Shown here: one piece after another, positions 6,255-15,477 of the stretch
How positions within the stretch are numbered: the stretch's first letter is position 1
Layout of the letters: each line of letters starts with the position of its first letter
DNA from: Vreelandella songnenensis
GTDB lineage: Bacteria > Pseudomonadota > Gammaproteobacteria > Pseudomonadales > Halomonadaceae
Reading direction: 5' to 3'
DNA: 64,000 nt
Assembly: GCF_003002925.1 (NCBI RefSeq)
Contig: NZ_PVTK01000005.1
Span: forward strand, 62,001 to 126,000
The notes under the pieces: model-generated
The model's input: only the letters and a program-made list of their open reading frames with translations
Database searches by the model: none
What the model was told of the DNA's origin: nothing
Translations under genes and position numbers: made by a program

Positions 6255-8864
6255 TCAATAGCTTTCAAACAGGTTTTCGATGGGCATGGGACGCCCGAAC
6301 AGATAGCCCTGATAGCGGTAGCAGCCATGGCCTTTCAGCCAGTCCAGCTGCTCTTTTTTCTCGACGCCTTCGGCCACCACGGTCAACCCCAAGCTGACCG
6401 CCAGCAGAATAGTGGTATCCACAATCGCCGCATCCGCCCTGTCGGTCAAAAGCTCGCTGACAAACGACTGATCGATCTTGAGTTCATCCAGCGGCAGCCG
6501 CTTGAGATAGCTCAACGAGGAGTAGCCGGTTCCAAAATCATCGATGGCAAAACGGATGCCTTGGGCGCGCAGTTTCAACATCGTGTTACGCACCCTTTTA
6601 GGCTCGCGCATCAGCAGGCTTTCGGTCACTTCCAGCACCAGCCGCCCAGGCGGGGCCTGGGTCTGGGCAAGCAAGCCTTCCAGATTGCGCACGAACTCCG
6701 GCTGTTGAAACTGCACCGAGCTTACGTTGACGGAGATAGTGAGCGCGGCGTAAGGCGCCTGGTTGGACCACTTGGCCAGCTGCTCGCAGGCCGACTGAAG
6801 TACCCAGTAACCAATGGGTACGATAAGCCCGTTCTCTTCTGCCAGGGAAATGAACGTAGCAGGTGACACCCAGCCGCGCTGCGGATGGTACCAACGCAGT
6901 AACGCCTCCACGCCAACGGTCACGCCCTGGTGGTCCACCTGGCGCTGATAGTGCAGCGCCAGCTCGTTGCGTGCCAGCGCGTGGTGCAGGTCGGCTTCCA
7001 GATTGGCCCGCTCGATCAGGCTGGTTTGCATATCCTGATTGAAGAAGCGCAGCGTGTTGCCGCCGGCGGCCTTGGCCTGCTGCAGCGCTAGATCTGCCTG
7101 CTGGAGAACGCTGTTCATGCTGTGATCGACGCCGTCGAACAGCGTGATACCGATGCTGGCGCTGACCGGCAGCGAGTAGTCGGTGCGCAGTTGGGAAACC
7201 GCTTCCAGCAACTGCCGGGCGGCACGCTCGGCGCCAATGGCCGTATCGGCCTGATGCTCCCCCAGCTTGGCCAGTAGCGCGACAAACTCGTCGCCGCTAA
7301 AGCGTGCCAGCACCGCCCCTTCAGGCAGGTGCTGATGCAGGTGCTTGGCCACATTGATCAGCAGCTGGTCGCCACTTTCATGGCCCTGGATATCGTTCAC
7401 CAGATGGAAATTATCCAGGTCGATCACCAGCAGCGCGCTATAGGGTCGTGCGGTGCTCTCCTGCTCGATTTCCCAGGCCAGCGACTCCATCAGCAAGCGC
7501 CGGTTGGGCAGTCCGGTCAAGGCGTCGTAAAACGCCAGATGATTGGAGCGCGACTGCATTTCCAGAAAGTCGGTCAGCTCCGTCGATATTCCGCACAGGC
7601 TCGCAGGCTCGCCCGGCGAGAGCACCAGCGGCATCTTGATGGTCAGAAACGTGCGCACATGGCTGTCGCTCTGAAGCACGCTGCTCTCTTCAATCGTGAC
7701 CTTCTTGCCGGACTCCATGACATTGCGATCGACCAGGGCAACTTCCCGCGCCGTTTCACTATCAAAAAAGGCGTCATCGCTCTTGCCTACGATCTGCTCC
7801 GGGGGGAGACCAAAAAGTTCGCTGACGCGCCGATTGACGTAGTGATAGCGCAGCGCGGGCGTCTTGATATAGATATAGGCGTCAACGCTGTCCAGAATCG
7901 TTGCCAGCATTGCTTCATTGGCCTTGAGCTGCGCGCGGTTGAACGCCATGCGCCGCCGCAGCCACAGGACAAACCCCAATGCCAGAGCGCACGTGGCGGC
8001 CAGCAGCCCAAGGCACCACCACAACCAGGCGGGGATGATGCCGACCGGCGGCGCATCTGCCCGCCAGGCGCGCAGCGTGGTGAAGTACTCGGAGCGCGGG
8101 TCTTGCTTCCAGCGGCGCAGAACGTCGTCAATGCGTTCCAGCACCGTGGCGGAAAGCATGGGCGAACCTGCATAAAAAAGCCGAATCGGCTGAAAGATGA
8201 TCGGCGTTTCAAAGAGCCCGTAGTTATGCGCCCGCCAGTCGCCAAACAGATGATCCGACACCGCAAGATCCGCATCCCCCCTGGCCACGGCTTGAAATCC
8301 TTCGGCGTAACTGTCCACCAGTTGCCAGGCCACCATGACATCGAAGCGCTCGGTCACGGCTCTCAAGTACTCCTGCTGGATGGAGCCATTCACGACTGCG
8401 ACACGCTTTTGATCAAGGTCGAGAATCGCCTCTACCCCTTCGCCCTCGTGCTGATAGAGCTGCGACCAGGTGTGCATGATGGGTTCTTGATGAAACGCCA
8501 CGCGCTCTGCACGCTCTTCGCTCCAGGCCACATCGGGCATCAGATCGATATCGCCGCGCTCAAGCAACTCCAGACAGCGCTGAAAATCACAGGCGATACT
8601 TTCAAGCGACCACTCTTCCTCACGCGCGATCGCCTCGAGCAACTCTCCTAAAACGCCACGCAGCTTGCCCTGATCATCCACAAACAGCTTGGGCGGGTTG
8701 TGATAGACCCCGACCAAAAGCGTTTCATTGGCACTGATTGAAGGAGTAACGCAGAGGCTGCCCAGCAGAAGGCTCGCTTTGAGAGCCCCGCCCAACCTCC
8801 GGCCATGCGAAAATATTCGCCCGGGTAAACGATGACCGCCCGTCACGTCCAACGCCGCAAGCAT
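6255..8864 (-). CDS. Ligand-sensing cyclic-di-GMP protein: SBP_bac_3 - TM - PAS - GGDEF - EAL
   Basis: 869 aa. A hydrophobic export segment (about 28-45) is followed by a periplasmic SBP_bac_3 (amino-acid-binding-like) domain at 47-270, a TM helix near 280-303, a PAS domain at 310-425, GGDEF at about 440-605 with RFSGDEF, and EAL at about 625-865. The EAL domain keeps GVEALLRWYHP, SVNVSS, LEVTES, DDFGTGYSS, LKIDQSF and AEGVE, so phosphodiesterase activity is likely. SGDEF is a permitted active-site variant, so cyclase activity is possible. It probably couples an extracellular small molecule to c-di-GMP turnover. It begins 8 bases after the GST stop, suggesting co-transcription. Confidence 0.92.
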   Translation of the reverse strand: MLAALDVTGGHRLPGRIFSHGRRLGGALKASLLLGSLCVTPSISANETLLVGVYHNPPKLFVDDQGKLRGVLGELLEAIAREEEWSLESIACDFQRCLELLERGDIDLMPDVAWSEERAERVAFHQEPIMHTWSQLYQHEGEGVEAILDLDQKRVAVVNGSIQQEYLRAVTERFDVMVAWQLVDSYAEGFQAVARGDADLAVSDHLFGDWRAHNYGLFETPIIFQPIRLFYAGSPMLSATVLERIDDVLRRWKQDPRSEYFTTLRAWRADAPPVGIIPAWLWWCLGLLAATCALALGFVLWLRRRMAFNRAQLKANEAMLATILDSVDAYIYIKTPALRYHYVNRRVSELFGLPPEQIVGKSDDAFFDSETAREVALVDRNVMESGKKVTIEESSVLQSDSHVRTFLTIKMPLVLSPGEPASLCGISTELTDFLEMQSRSNHLAFYDALTGLPNRRLLMESLAWEIEQESTARPYSALLVIDLDNFHLVNDIQGHESGDQLLINVAKHLHQHLPEGAVLARFSGDEFVALLAKLGEHQADTAIGAERAARQLLEAVSQLRTDYSLPVSASIGITLFDGVDHSMNSVLQQADLALQQAKAAGGNTLRFFNQDMQTSLIERANLEADLHHALARNELALHYQRQVDHQGVTVGVEALLRWYHPQRGWVSPATFISLAEENGLIVPIGYWVLQSACEQLAKWSNQAPYAALTISVNVSSVQFQQPEFVRNLEGLLAQTQAPPGRLVLEVTESLLMREPKRVRNTMLKLRAQGIRFAIDDFGTGYSSLSYLKRLPLDELKIDQSFVSELLTDRADAAIVDTTILLAVSLGLTVVAEGVEKKEQLDWLKGHGCYRYQGYLFGRPMPIENLFESY

Positions 8865-8872
8865 GGTGCTGC

Positions 8873-9544
8873 TTACCCGCCCGGCATGCTGAGCGGTCCA
8901 GCACGCTCGACAACGCGCTGCCAGGCAGGGTCGGCGTCGATACGTTGTACGAATTCAGCAATGGCAGGATACGCCGTCACGGCTTGCGTGCCGCTTATCG
9001 CCTGAAGCGGGAAGCTCATCTGGATATCCGCGCCGCTTGGCCACTCACCGGCAAAGTTTCCCTTTTTCGCCAGGTGCGCTTCGATCACGCTTAAATGCCG
9101 CTTGATCTGCGGATTCAAGAATCGTTGAACCGCCTTGTCACCGATTCCTTTAACTACTGGTTTAATAAACCACGGAGACTGTTTAGGCATCTTCTTGAAT
9201 ACCAGCTGCATTACCAATAAAGGCATTAAGGAGCCTTCGGCGTAATGTAACCAGTAACGATAGTCGACCCAGTCAAGCGTATTATCGGCAGAAGGTTGTA
9301 AATGCCCGTTACCGTAGCGCTGTATCAAGTAATCGATAATCGCCCCGGATTCGGCAATGACCAGTTCGCCATCGGTAATGACCGGTGATTTACCCAAAGG
9401 GTGAATATTCTTTAATGCGTCAGGCGCCAGCTGCGTCTTGGGGTCACGCTTGTAAACATGAATTTCATAATCCAGCTCAAGCACTTCGAGAAGCCACAGA
9501 ACTCGATGCGAACGGGACTTTTCCAGATGATGAACGTGGATCAT
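8873..9544 (-). CDS. Glutathione S-transferase family protein
   Basis: 223 aa. N-terminal thioredoxin-like GST domain (1-80) with RSHRVLWLLEVLELDYEIH, the cis-Pro region GKSPVITDGELVIAESGAI, and the ESGAI glutathione-binding corner; then an all-helical C-terminal domain from about 90. It resembles bacterial GSTs with Ser/Arg near the N-terminus rather than a catalytic Tyr. Substrate unknown; detoxification is the usual role. It overlaps no gene and lies 8 bases upstream of the GGDEF-EAL gene on the same strand. Confidence 0.88.
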   Translation of the reverse strand: MIHVHHLEKSRSHRVLWLLEVLELDYEIHVYKRDPKTQLAPDALKNIHPLGKSPVITDGELVIAESGAIIDYLIQRYGNGHLQPSADNTLDWVDYRYWLHYAEGSLMPLLVMQLVFKKMPKQSPWFIKPVVKGIGDKAVQRFLNPQIKRHLSVIEAHLAKKGNFAGEWPSGADIQMSFPLQAISGTQAVTAYPAIAEFVQRIDADPAWQRVVERAGPLSMPGG

Positions 9545-9677
9545 AAACTACTCCATGGTGGCGATATCGCGCGCAGGCCTTGCACCTGCGGAAGCTATCC
9601 TTTTACTGCAAGCCTGTTTAGCTTAGCAGCGTTGTTCACCACGGAGTAATTATCTAGGTAAAAAAGCGCAGATTAAA

Positions 9678-10256
9678 TCAAGTTCGAGAAACGTGCCGCA
9701 AGCGCGTCCAGATATCCACAAGCGACCACTTACCTTGAAGCCACGGCGCCAGTAACCGTGTGGAAAGCGGGATAAATACAAAGACCATAATAGGCGTGAG
9801 CATTAATGTGCTGACAAGTACGCGGGGCACCAGCGCCCAGTCAGCCAATACACTCCCGAACACCCATTGAAACACCAGCGAGATCGGGAAAAAGGCCAAC
9901 CATACGGCCACCGCCTGCTTCCAGCGTGGCGGCGGGCTGCCTGCCGCGGTTTGAAACCACGCATCCAGGCCCAGGGCACGATGCTCCTGAGGGGCGTCGT
10001 ACAGGTCCTTGCCGCGCAACAGCCACGCGTGGCGTGAGGCTGAATGCTCCCAGGCATGCAGCGTATCGCTGCTGCTGAAGCGGAAGATGATTTGATACTC
10101 ATCGTCATGGTTGGGCGGTGCCAGCACGCCCGAGCCCAGGTAGCCTGGAAAATCCGCCGCCAGTTCGCGGCCTTCGTTCAACCAGCGGTTGAAATCATGA
10201 TAGCGGCCGCTGGCAACGCGCCGAGCCACCATCAGTGTGACGGGTGAGGCAGACAT
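9678..10256 (-). CDS. Antibiotic biosynthesis monooxygenase-like membrane protein
   Basis: 192 aa. Residues 5-95 look like a ferredoxin-fold ABM domain (ARRVASGRYHDFNRWLNE ... FPGYLGSGVLAPP ... EYQIIFRFSSSDTLHAWEHS). The C-terminal third has two TM helices (VAVWLAFFPISLVFQWVFG and VLVSTLMLTPIMVFVFIPL). This ABM plus two-TM layout is common in proteobacterial proteins of unknown function. The ATG at 10256 has AGGAG upstream; an in-frame ATG at 10355 would add a 33-residue tail unlike the family. No firm reaction can be assigned. Confidence 0.8.
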   Translation of the reverse strand: MSASPVTLMVARRVASGRYHDFNRWLNEGRELAADFPGYLGSGVLAPPNHDDEYQIIFRFSSSDTLHAWEHSASRHAWLLRGKDLYDAPQEHRALGLDAWFQTAAGSPPPRWKQAVAVWLAFFPISLVFQWVFGSVLADWALVPRVLVSTLMLTPIMVFVFIPLSTRLLAPWLQGKWSLVDIWTRLRHVSRT

Positions 10257-10437
10257 GATATATCTCCTGATAGAAACAGCCGGTGCCGGGTAGGCGAGGC
10301 TGCAAGCGCCCAGGCGGGTTAGCCCGAAAGCGTTGACGATAACAATCGATGGCACAGTATATAGACAATATCAGCGCCATGTACCAGCCGATTTGCACGG
10401 CTATTTGACACCACAATCGCGGCCCCGAGCCTCACGG

Positions 10438-10665
10438 CTATCGCCTTGCAAGTGGCTCGATACCGGCAAAGCGCCCCTGATCGGAAAACGCCAGGCGAAA
10501 CACCCCGTGAACCCCGCTCGGGCCGACCACACGGCGAATCGCCTCAGCGGGAAATACCACCCAGCGCCCGTCCACGCTGCGCGCACGCACATTGGCGGCC
10601 CGGCCTTCATAATGGGCCAGACACTCGTCGGGGCTTAAATGGATAATGACGTCAATGGAAGGCAT
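10438..10665 (-). CDS. DUF2835 family protein
   Basis: 75 aa, soluble. It matches the DUF2835 pattern: a short beta strand (VIIHLSPDECLAHYEG), then VRARSVDGRWVVFPAEAIRRVV and GVHGVFRLAFSDQGRFAGIEPL. These are small conserved gammaproteobacterial proteins of unknown function. No strong Shine-Dalgarno is visible before the ATG, so the start is less certain than the frame. Confidence 0.75.
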   Translation of the reverse strand: MPSIDVIIHLSPDECLAHYEGRAANVRARSVDGRWVVFPAEAIRRVVGPSGVHGVFRLAFSDQGRFAGIEPLARR

Positions 10666-10813
10666 GATGATATTAACAGTGTCGATAATATTAACGGCGT
10701 CTATACGGCGTATCGGTCAGTAAATGCCAAGCAGACAGTATACGTTCTTGCACGGTTTTACGCTCTCACCGATACTTGTTTCAACCTAACGGCTCAGGCA
10801 GCGGTGATCGCTT

Positions 10814-11428
10814 ATGGACTTTACCTCTATCAGTGCGTACCCCACGGTGGGTCCGGCGTATACGCGCCCGGCCAGCCCTTCAGTGCCTGGCGTGGATGAA
10901 ACGGAAAAACCCGGCGACGCCCTGAGTCAGAGTGATGCCCGCGAAGCGGATAGCGAGACAGCGCCCGGCCCGACGCGGGCCGACGGCACGCCCCTGGCGC
11001 CGGAAGAAGCCCGACTGCTTGAACAGTTGAAGCAGACCGACCGCGAAGTGCGCCAGCACGAAATGGCCCACCAGATCGCTGGCGGCGCCCACACGGGCGG
11101 CGCTTCCTACGAATATGAAACCGGCCCCGACGGCAAGCGCTACGCGGTTGCCGGGGAAGTGCCGATCGACTACGGCCCGGTGCGCGGCGACCCGCAGGCC
11201 ACCATCGAAAAGATGCAAACCGTGATTGCCGCCGCCATGGCCCCCGCCGACCCGTCACCCAAGGATTTGCAGATAGCCGCTCAGGCCCGCCAGTACCTGC
11301 TGGAAGCCAAGCTTGAGGCCGCCCAGCAGCAGGGCATGATGGCGAAAGCACGGGGTGACGGTGAATCAAACGCGGCGGACACGCCGCGTGACGCCGAGGC
11401 AGGCCTCCCGCCCGAACAGGCGGCCTGA
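10814..11428 (+). CDS. SprA-related (putative metalloprotease CJM1_0395) family protein
   Basis: 204 aa, without a signal peptide. A low-complexity Pro/Ala/Asp-rich N-terminal region (1-70) leads to a conserved core: EVRQHEMAHQIAGGAHTGGA, with an HExxH zinc-protease-like motif near residue 81, then YEYETGPDGKRYAVAGEVPI and a helical tail rich in Ala/Gln. This is the SprA-related family; activity is predicted from the HExxH only. It stands alone, convergent with the EAL gene 13 bases downstream. Confidence 0.85.
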   Translation: MDFTSISAYPTVGPAYTRPASPSVPGVDETEKPGDALSQSDAREADSETAPGPTRADGTPLAPEEARLLEQLKQTDREVRQHEMAHQIAGGAHTGGASYEYETGPDGKRYAVAGEVPIDYGPVRGDPQATIEKMQTVIAAAMAPADPSPKDLQIAAQARQYLLEAKLEAAQQQGMMAKARGDGESNAADTPRDAEAGLPPEQAA

Positions 11429-11441
11429 TCGCCGGGCCTGC

Positions 11442-13211
11442 TCACCGCGCGGCAAGCGCCTGCCAGTCGGCCCGTTTTGGCCAGCTGGCAAGCCACTCGG
11501 GTAGCGCTTCAGGCGGCATGGGTCTGGCGATACCGAAGCCCTGAGCCAGATGGCAACCCAGCTTCATCAGCGCCTTGGCATGCTCAAGCGTTTCCACCCC
11601 CTCTGCCAGCATGGGCCGCTCAAAGCGGTTGGCCATATAGATCACGCTCTCCACAATGGCCATATCGTTGGCATCAATCAGCATGTCGCGCACAAAGCTC
11701 TGATCGATCTTGATCAGGTTCACCGGCAGCTGGCGCAAATGGGTCAGCGATGAAAAACCGGTGCCAAAATCATCGATCGCGAACCCTACCCCCAGCGACT
11801 GGCAGCGCGCGATATTCTTGAGCGCGGCCTCTACGTCGTGCATCGCGGCACTCTCCAGCACTTCCAGCTTGAGCATGTCGGGCGACACCTGCGGGTAGCG
11901 CTCCAAAAGCTCCGCCAGACGTTGACTAAAGCCACTGGCCAGCAGATGGGTGGGACTGATATTGACGCTGACCGGTATCACGATGCCCAGCGCCTGCCAT
12001 TTGGTGAGCTGTTCAAGCGCCTGGGTCAGTACCCACTCGCCCAGATCGACCTCGAGCGAAGAGGTATCGATGATCGGCAGGAAGTCACCCGGTGGAAGCA
12101 GCCCCTGCTCGGGATGCTGCCAGCGAATCAGCGCTTCGACGCCGACCACCCGGCCGCTGCGCATATCGACCTGGGGCTGGAAATAGAGCCGCAGCTCGTC
12201 GTGGTTGATGGCATCGATAAAGCGCTGGCGCTGCTCATGGCGAACCTGAAGCATTCGATCAAGGTCAGGGTCGAAGAAGTGAAAGGTATCGCGTCCGCGC
12301 TGCTTGGCGCGGTACATGGCCTGGTTGGCGTGGCGTAGCAGCACATCGCCCTGCACGTGATCGCGAGGGTAAAGCGTTACCCCCAGGCTAACGGTCAGAT
12401 AGATGCTCTGCCCTTCGATCACGATGGGCTGGCGAATGGCCGTCAGCAGCTTCTCGAAAAAAGCGTCGTCCACATCGTGGTGCAGCAGCAGCACGAACTC
12501 ATCGCCGCCGACCCGGGCCAACACGTCATCACCAAACAGCAGATGGCTTACGCGCTGGGCAAACGAAGCCAATAGAATATCGCCCACCTGCCCGCCCAGA
12601 CGCTCGTTGACCGTTTGAAAGAAATCGATATCCAGCGAGCAGATGGCCAGCGGCTGCGCCTTTTGGTCGGCGTGCTGTATGGACTCCTGAATCAGCCGGG
12701 TCAGCAGCTGTAAATTGGGCAGGCCGGTCAGCGCATCAAAATAGACTTCACGGCTCAGGTGGCGGGCATGGGCGGGAATGGCCGACAGATCCGCCAGCAC
12801 GACCACATGGTGATCAACGCGCGCCTGGGCATCGCGCACCCGATTCACCGACATCATGCCGGGGTAGTACTTCCCGTCGTGCCCCCGGTAGCTTACCTGG
12901 TGCTTGCTGCGATCGCGCAGCCGGTACTCCTCACGCATCAGCTCCTGGGCATGGCCAGTGTTCAGCGGCAGGATGCTGAAGGCTTCCGGCGTTTTATGCA
13001 GCACCTCTTCAAGCGTAAACCCGGTCAGCTCACAAAACGCCGGATTTACATCAACGACCCGGTTGTGCCTGTCGGTAATGATGATCGCTTCATTGGCATG
13101 CTTGAACGCGGTGGCGGCGGTAGCGCTTGTCTCATCGACGTTCTTGTTGGGCATAGCATCCACCTGGCGTTGGAAAGGCGTCTTCTGCGGCACACGGGTA
13201 GGCGGATACAT
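11442..13211 (-). CDS. Cytoplasmic PAS-GGDEF-EAL cyclic-di-GMP protein
   Basis: 589 aa. PAS at about 15-135 (FKHANEAIIITDRHNRVVDV, NPAFCELTGFTLEEVLHKTP), GGDEF at about 155-320 with ARVGGDEFVLLL, and EAL at about 335-580 with GVEALIRWQHP, SVNISP, LEVLESA, DDFGTGFSS, IKIDQSF and AEGVET. Both catalytic sites look intact, so it could make and break c-di-GMP; such proteins often act mainly as phosphodiesterases. No TM segment. The ATG at 13211 has AAGGAG; the longer in-frame start at 13268 is not supported. Monocistronic. Confidence 0.92.
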   Translation of the reverse strand: MYPPTRVPQKTPFQRQVDAMPNKNVDETSATAATAFKHANEAIIITDRHNRVVDVNPAFCELTGFTLEEVLHKTPEAFSILPLNTGHAQELMREEYRLRDRSKHQVSYRGHDGKYYPGMMSVNRVRDAQARVDHHVVVLADLSAIPAHARHLSREVYFDALTGLPNLQLLTRLIQESIQHADQKAQPLAICSLDIDFFQTVNERLGGQVGDILLASFAQRVSHLLFGDDVLARVGGDEFVLLLHHDVDDAFFEKLLTAIRQPIVIEGQSIYLTVSLGVTLYPRDHVQGDVLLRHANQAMYRAKQRGRDTFHFFDPDLDRMLQVRHEQRQRFIDAINHDELRLYFQPQVDMRSGRVVGVEALIRWQHPEQGLLPPGDFLPIIDTSSLEVDLGEWVLTQALEQLTKWQALGIVIPVSVNISPTHLLASGFSQRLAELLERYPQVSPDMLKLEVLESAAMHDVEAALKNIARCQSLGVGFAIDDFGTGFSSLTHLRQLPVNLIKIDQSFVRDMLIDANDMAIVESVIYMANRFERPMLAEGVETLEHAKALMKLGCHLAQGFGIARPMPPEALPEWLASWPKRADWQALAAR

Positions 13212-13377
13212 GGCAGTGCTCCTTATTCTTGCGCATCCCAAACGCGCGCCTGGCGGCAGCCTCTCCACTGCCTGTTACGCGCTTTCTTATGAAGGGTAAG
13301 CAAACATACTACCACCGTGAATCGCCACCGTGCGCTGATATTGCCAGGCTACCCGACCCGAAGCGCTCGCCGGGCGC

Positions 13378-13863
13378 TCAGGGGGCCAGCGACGCGGCGC
13401 CCAGAAAGCGCTGCTGCCAGTAGTCGATATCCAGCGGGACGCTGACCACGGCGCGGCCGCTGCCGGGGGCATGAATCATCTGCTGATTGCCGCGATAGAT
13501 ACCCACGTGGGTGGCCCGGCTGCGCTCGCCAAAGAACAGCAGGTCACCGGGCTTGGGTGTATCCACGGCAGGCAGCGCGCGAAACTGGTCATCGGCGGTG
13601 CGCGGCACGCGCATGCCGGCGGCGCGGTAGGCAAGCTCCACCAGCCCGGAACAGTCCAGGCCGTCCGGCGTATTGCCACCAAAGCGGTACGGTGTACCGA
13701 TGGCCTGCTGAGCGTGGGCCAGAATCAGCACGCGTTCCATGGAAAGACCGTCGCGTGGCATTGGCGAATCGGGTGTTGAAATGGCAACGTCGCGGCTCGC
13801 GCAGCCTGAAAGCCACGCGAGCAACATCAACGCAATGGTGAATTTTCCCAACGTGACGGGCAT
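13378..13863 (-). CDS. NlpC/P60 family lipoprotein endopeptidase
   Basis: 161 aa from the ATG at 13863 (AAGGAG upstream). Signal peptide with lipobox LSGC (about residues 17-20), so the mature protein should be lipidated. The NlpC/P60 domain starts near residue 45: GTPYRFGGNTPDGLDCSGLV holds the catalytic Cys in DCSG, ATHVGIY holds the His, and HAPGSG the third polar residue. It should cleave peptide cross-links of peptidoglycan (D-Glu-Dap bond in relatives such as MepS/Spr). An upstream in-frame start at 13926 would bury the signal peptide and is rejected. Confidence 0.9.
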   Translation of the reverse strand: MPVTLGKFTIALMLLAWLSGCASRDVAISTPDSPMPRDGLSMERVLILAHAQQAIGTPYRFGGNTPDGLDCSGLVELAYRAAGMRVPRTADDQFRALPAVDTPKPGDLLFFGERSRATHVGIYRGNQQMIHAPGSGRAVVSVPLDIDYWQQRFLGAASLAP

Positions 13864-13926
13864 TGTCGACTCTCCTTGTGGCAACGCCCTCATCATGGCG
13901 CAAACCGGGTAAAGCGCCAAGCTCAA

Positions 13927-14556
13927 CTAACGGCCAATCCACTCGATAAAGCTGGTTTCCCCCAGCGCATGACGCTCATGACGCACGCGGCTCATGGCAG
14001 CATAGGGCAAGTCCATGGCCAGCACCCGGTCAAGCGGCTGCTCAAGCACCTGGCGCAGCAGACCGTTGCACACGAAAAGATGCGCCACCACCAGCACGTG
14101 GCGCCCGGGCGGGTTGGCCAGCAGGTCGCGCCACACCTCGGCCAGCCGGCAGTCGAAGGCCGCCATGGTCTCGCCTTCAGGGGGCGACATCGTCGCCGGG
14201 CTGTTCCAGAAAGCGCTCATGGGGGCCGTGCCCTCTTCAGCAAACACCTGGCTATGGGTCTTGCCCTCCCAGCGGCCCAGGTTCAGCTCGGCAAGGTCAT
14301 CCTCGATCTGTACCGGCAGATCGAACTCCTCGCCCAGCCACAGGGCAAACTCGCGGCAGCGCGAAAGCGGCGAGGTAATGATCGCGTCATAGGGCGGCCG
14401 GCCATTCGTCGCCTGGCGCATCACCGCCTCGGTTACCTGCTGCCAGCCTTTGTCGCTCAGGGGGTGGTCGGTTGCGCCGCGCAGCATGCGCCCGCCTACC
14501 GGTTCACCGTGGCGCAATAGGTCAATCGTGGTGATATCTGCTTCAGGAAAACGCAT
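13927..14556 (-). CDS. Histidine phosphatase family protein (phosphoglycerate mutase-like)
   Basis: 209 aa. It starts with a catalytic RHG box (LLRHGEP, about residues 13-19), continues with TSPLSRCREFA, ELNLGRWEGKTHSQVFAEEG (catalytic acid region), and VLVVAHLFVCNGLLRQ, where the second His lies in VVAH. It resembles alpha-ribazole phosphatase/CobC-type members. The ATG at 14556 has GAGGAG. It is the last gene of the phn operon, 32 bases after phnE, so it may release phosphate from a phosphate ester during P scavenging; that role is inferred from position. The open frame above 14556 is out-of-frame phnE sequence. Confidence 0.85.
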   Translation of the reverse strand: MRFPEADITTIDLLRHGEPVGGRMLRGATDHPLSDKGWQQVTEAVMRQATNGRPPYDAIITSPLSRCREFALWLGEEFDLPVQIEDDLAELNLGRWEGKTHSQVFAEEGTAPMSAFWNSPATMSPPEGETMAAFDCRLAEVWRDLLANPPGRHVLVVAHLFVCNGLLRQVLEQPLDRVLAMDLPYAAMSRVRHERHALGETSFIEWIGR

Positions 14557-14588
14557 CCTGGCTCCTCTTTTACGTAGCCACTGCCTGG

Positions 14589-15404
14589 CTAGATGATCGC
14601 ATGGCGCACCCGCGCCGAAATCCATTCGGATACCAGCACCGTGGCGAAGATCATGATGAAGATGACGCTGACCTGATTCCAGGCCAGGTTGTTGATCGAG
14701 GCGTTCAGCTGCAGGCCGATACCGCCCGCCCCCACCAGCCCGAGCACCGTGGATTCGCGAATATTGATATCCCAGCGGTACACGCTGATACCCGCAAAGG
14801 CCGGCATGATCTGCGGCAGCACGCCGTAGTTCATTACCTGCAGGCGGCTCGCGCCCGTGGCGCTGATGGCCTCGACCGGGGTGGGATGAATCTCCTCGAT
14901 CGCCTCGTATAACAGCTTGCCCACAAAGCCGATGGAGCGCAGCGCGATGGCGATGATACCGGCCAGCACTCCCGGGCCCAGAATGGTCACCAGCAGCATC
15001 GCCCAGATCAGCGAGTTGATCGAGCGCGAAGAGACGATCACCATCAGCGCAGCACTGCGCACCAGCGGATGCGGCGTGGTATTGCGCGCGGCCAGAAAGG
15101 CCACCGGGAACGCCATCATGATGCCGATCGCGGTGCCTAGCGTTGCGATATTCAGGGTGTCCCACATGGGCTTCCACAGCACGTTGGCGTATTCCCACCT
15201 GGGCGGCAGCATGCGGCTGAGCAGATCACTCCCCTGGCGGCCGGCGTCTTCCACGAACACCCACATGGTGTTATCGGAAATCACCTTCCAGCACAGCAGA
15301 AACAGGCTGATACCCAGAAGCCAGGCCGCGTATTGCAGCCACTGGGCGCGGGTAGTGCGCCGCTGCCAGGCAGGCAGGCCCTGCGGGGTAAGCGAAACAG
15401 GCAT
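14589..15404 (-). CDS. phnE: Phosphonate ABC transporter permease (second PhnE)
   Basis: 271 aa with about six TM helices. The BPD_transp_1 domain runs from about residue 75, with the permease EAA loop at AIEEIHPTPVEAISATGASRLQVM and ...RESTVLGLVGAGGIGLQLNA, both typical of PhnE. GGAGAGAG lies before the ATG. Pairs with the other PhnE and PhnC to form the inner-membrane importer. Downstream is the histidine phosphatase gene. Confidence 0.92.
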   Translation of the reverse strand: MPVSLTPQGLPAWQRRTTRAQWLQYAAWLLGISLFLLCWKVISDNTMWVFVEDAGRQGSDLLSRMLPPRWEYANVLWKPMWDTLNIATLGTAIGIMMAFPVAFLAARNTTPHPLVRSAALMVIVSSRSINSLIWAMLLVTILGPGVLAGIIAIALRSIGFVGKLLYEAIEEIHPTPVEAISATGASRLQVMNYGVLPQIMPAFAGISVYRWDINIRESTVLGLVGAGGIGLQLNASINNLAWNQVSVIFIMIFATVLVSEWISARVRHAII

Positions 15405-15477
15405 TTACTCTCTCCAAAATGGCGGGACCGGGCATGGCTGGCCCGGTATCTCTAACCCGGCTCTTGTTTATTCGCTA

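Noticed and set aside
7329..8651. 440-codon plus-strand frame opposite the SBP-PAS-GGDEF-EAL gene
   Set aside because: Antisense shadow with no recognisable domain.
14557..15198. N-terminal part of a 423-codon frame running into the histidine phosphatase
   Set aside because: It is phnE sequence read in another frame; the phosphatase has its own RBS and ATG at 14556.
15427..15447. ACCGGGC/GCCCGGT hairpin between the two phnE genes
   Set aside because: Short stem without T-run; mentioned with the gene but not strong enough as a separate terminator.
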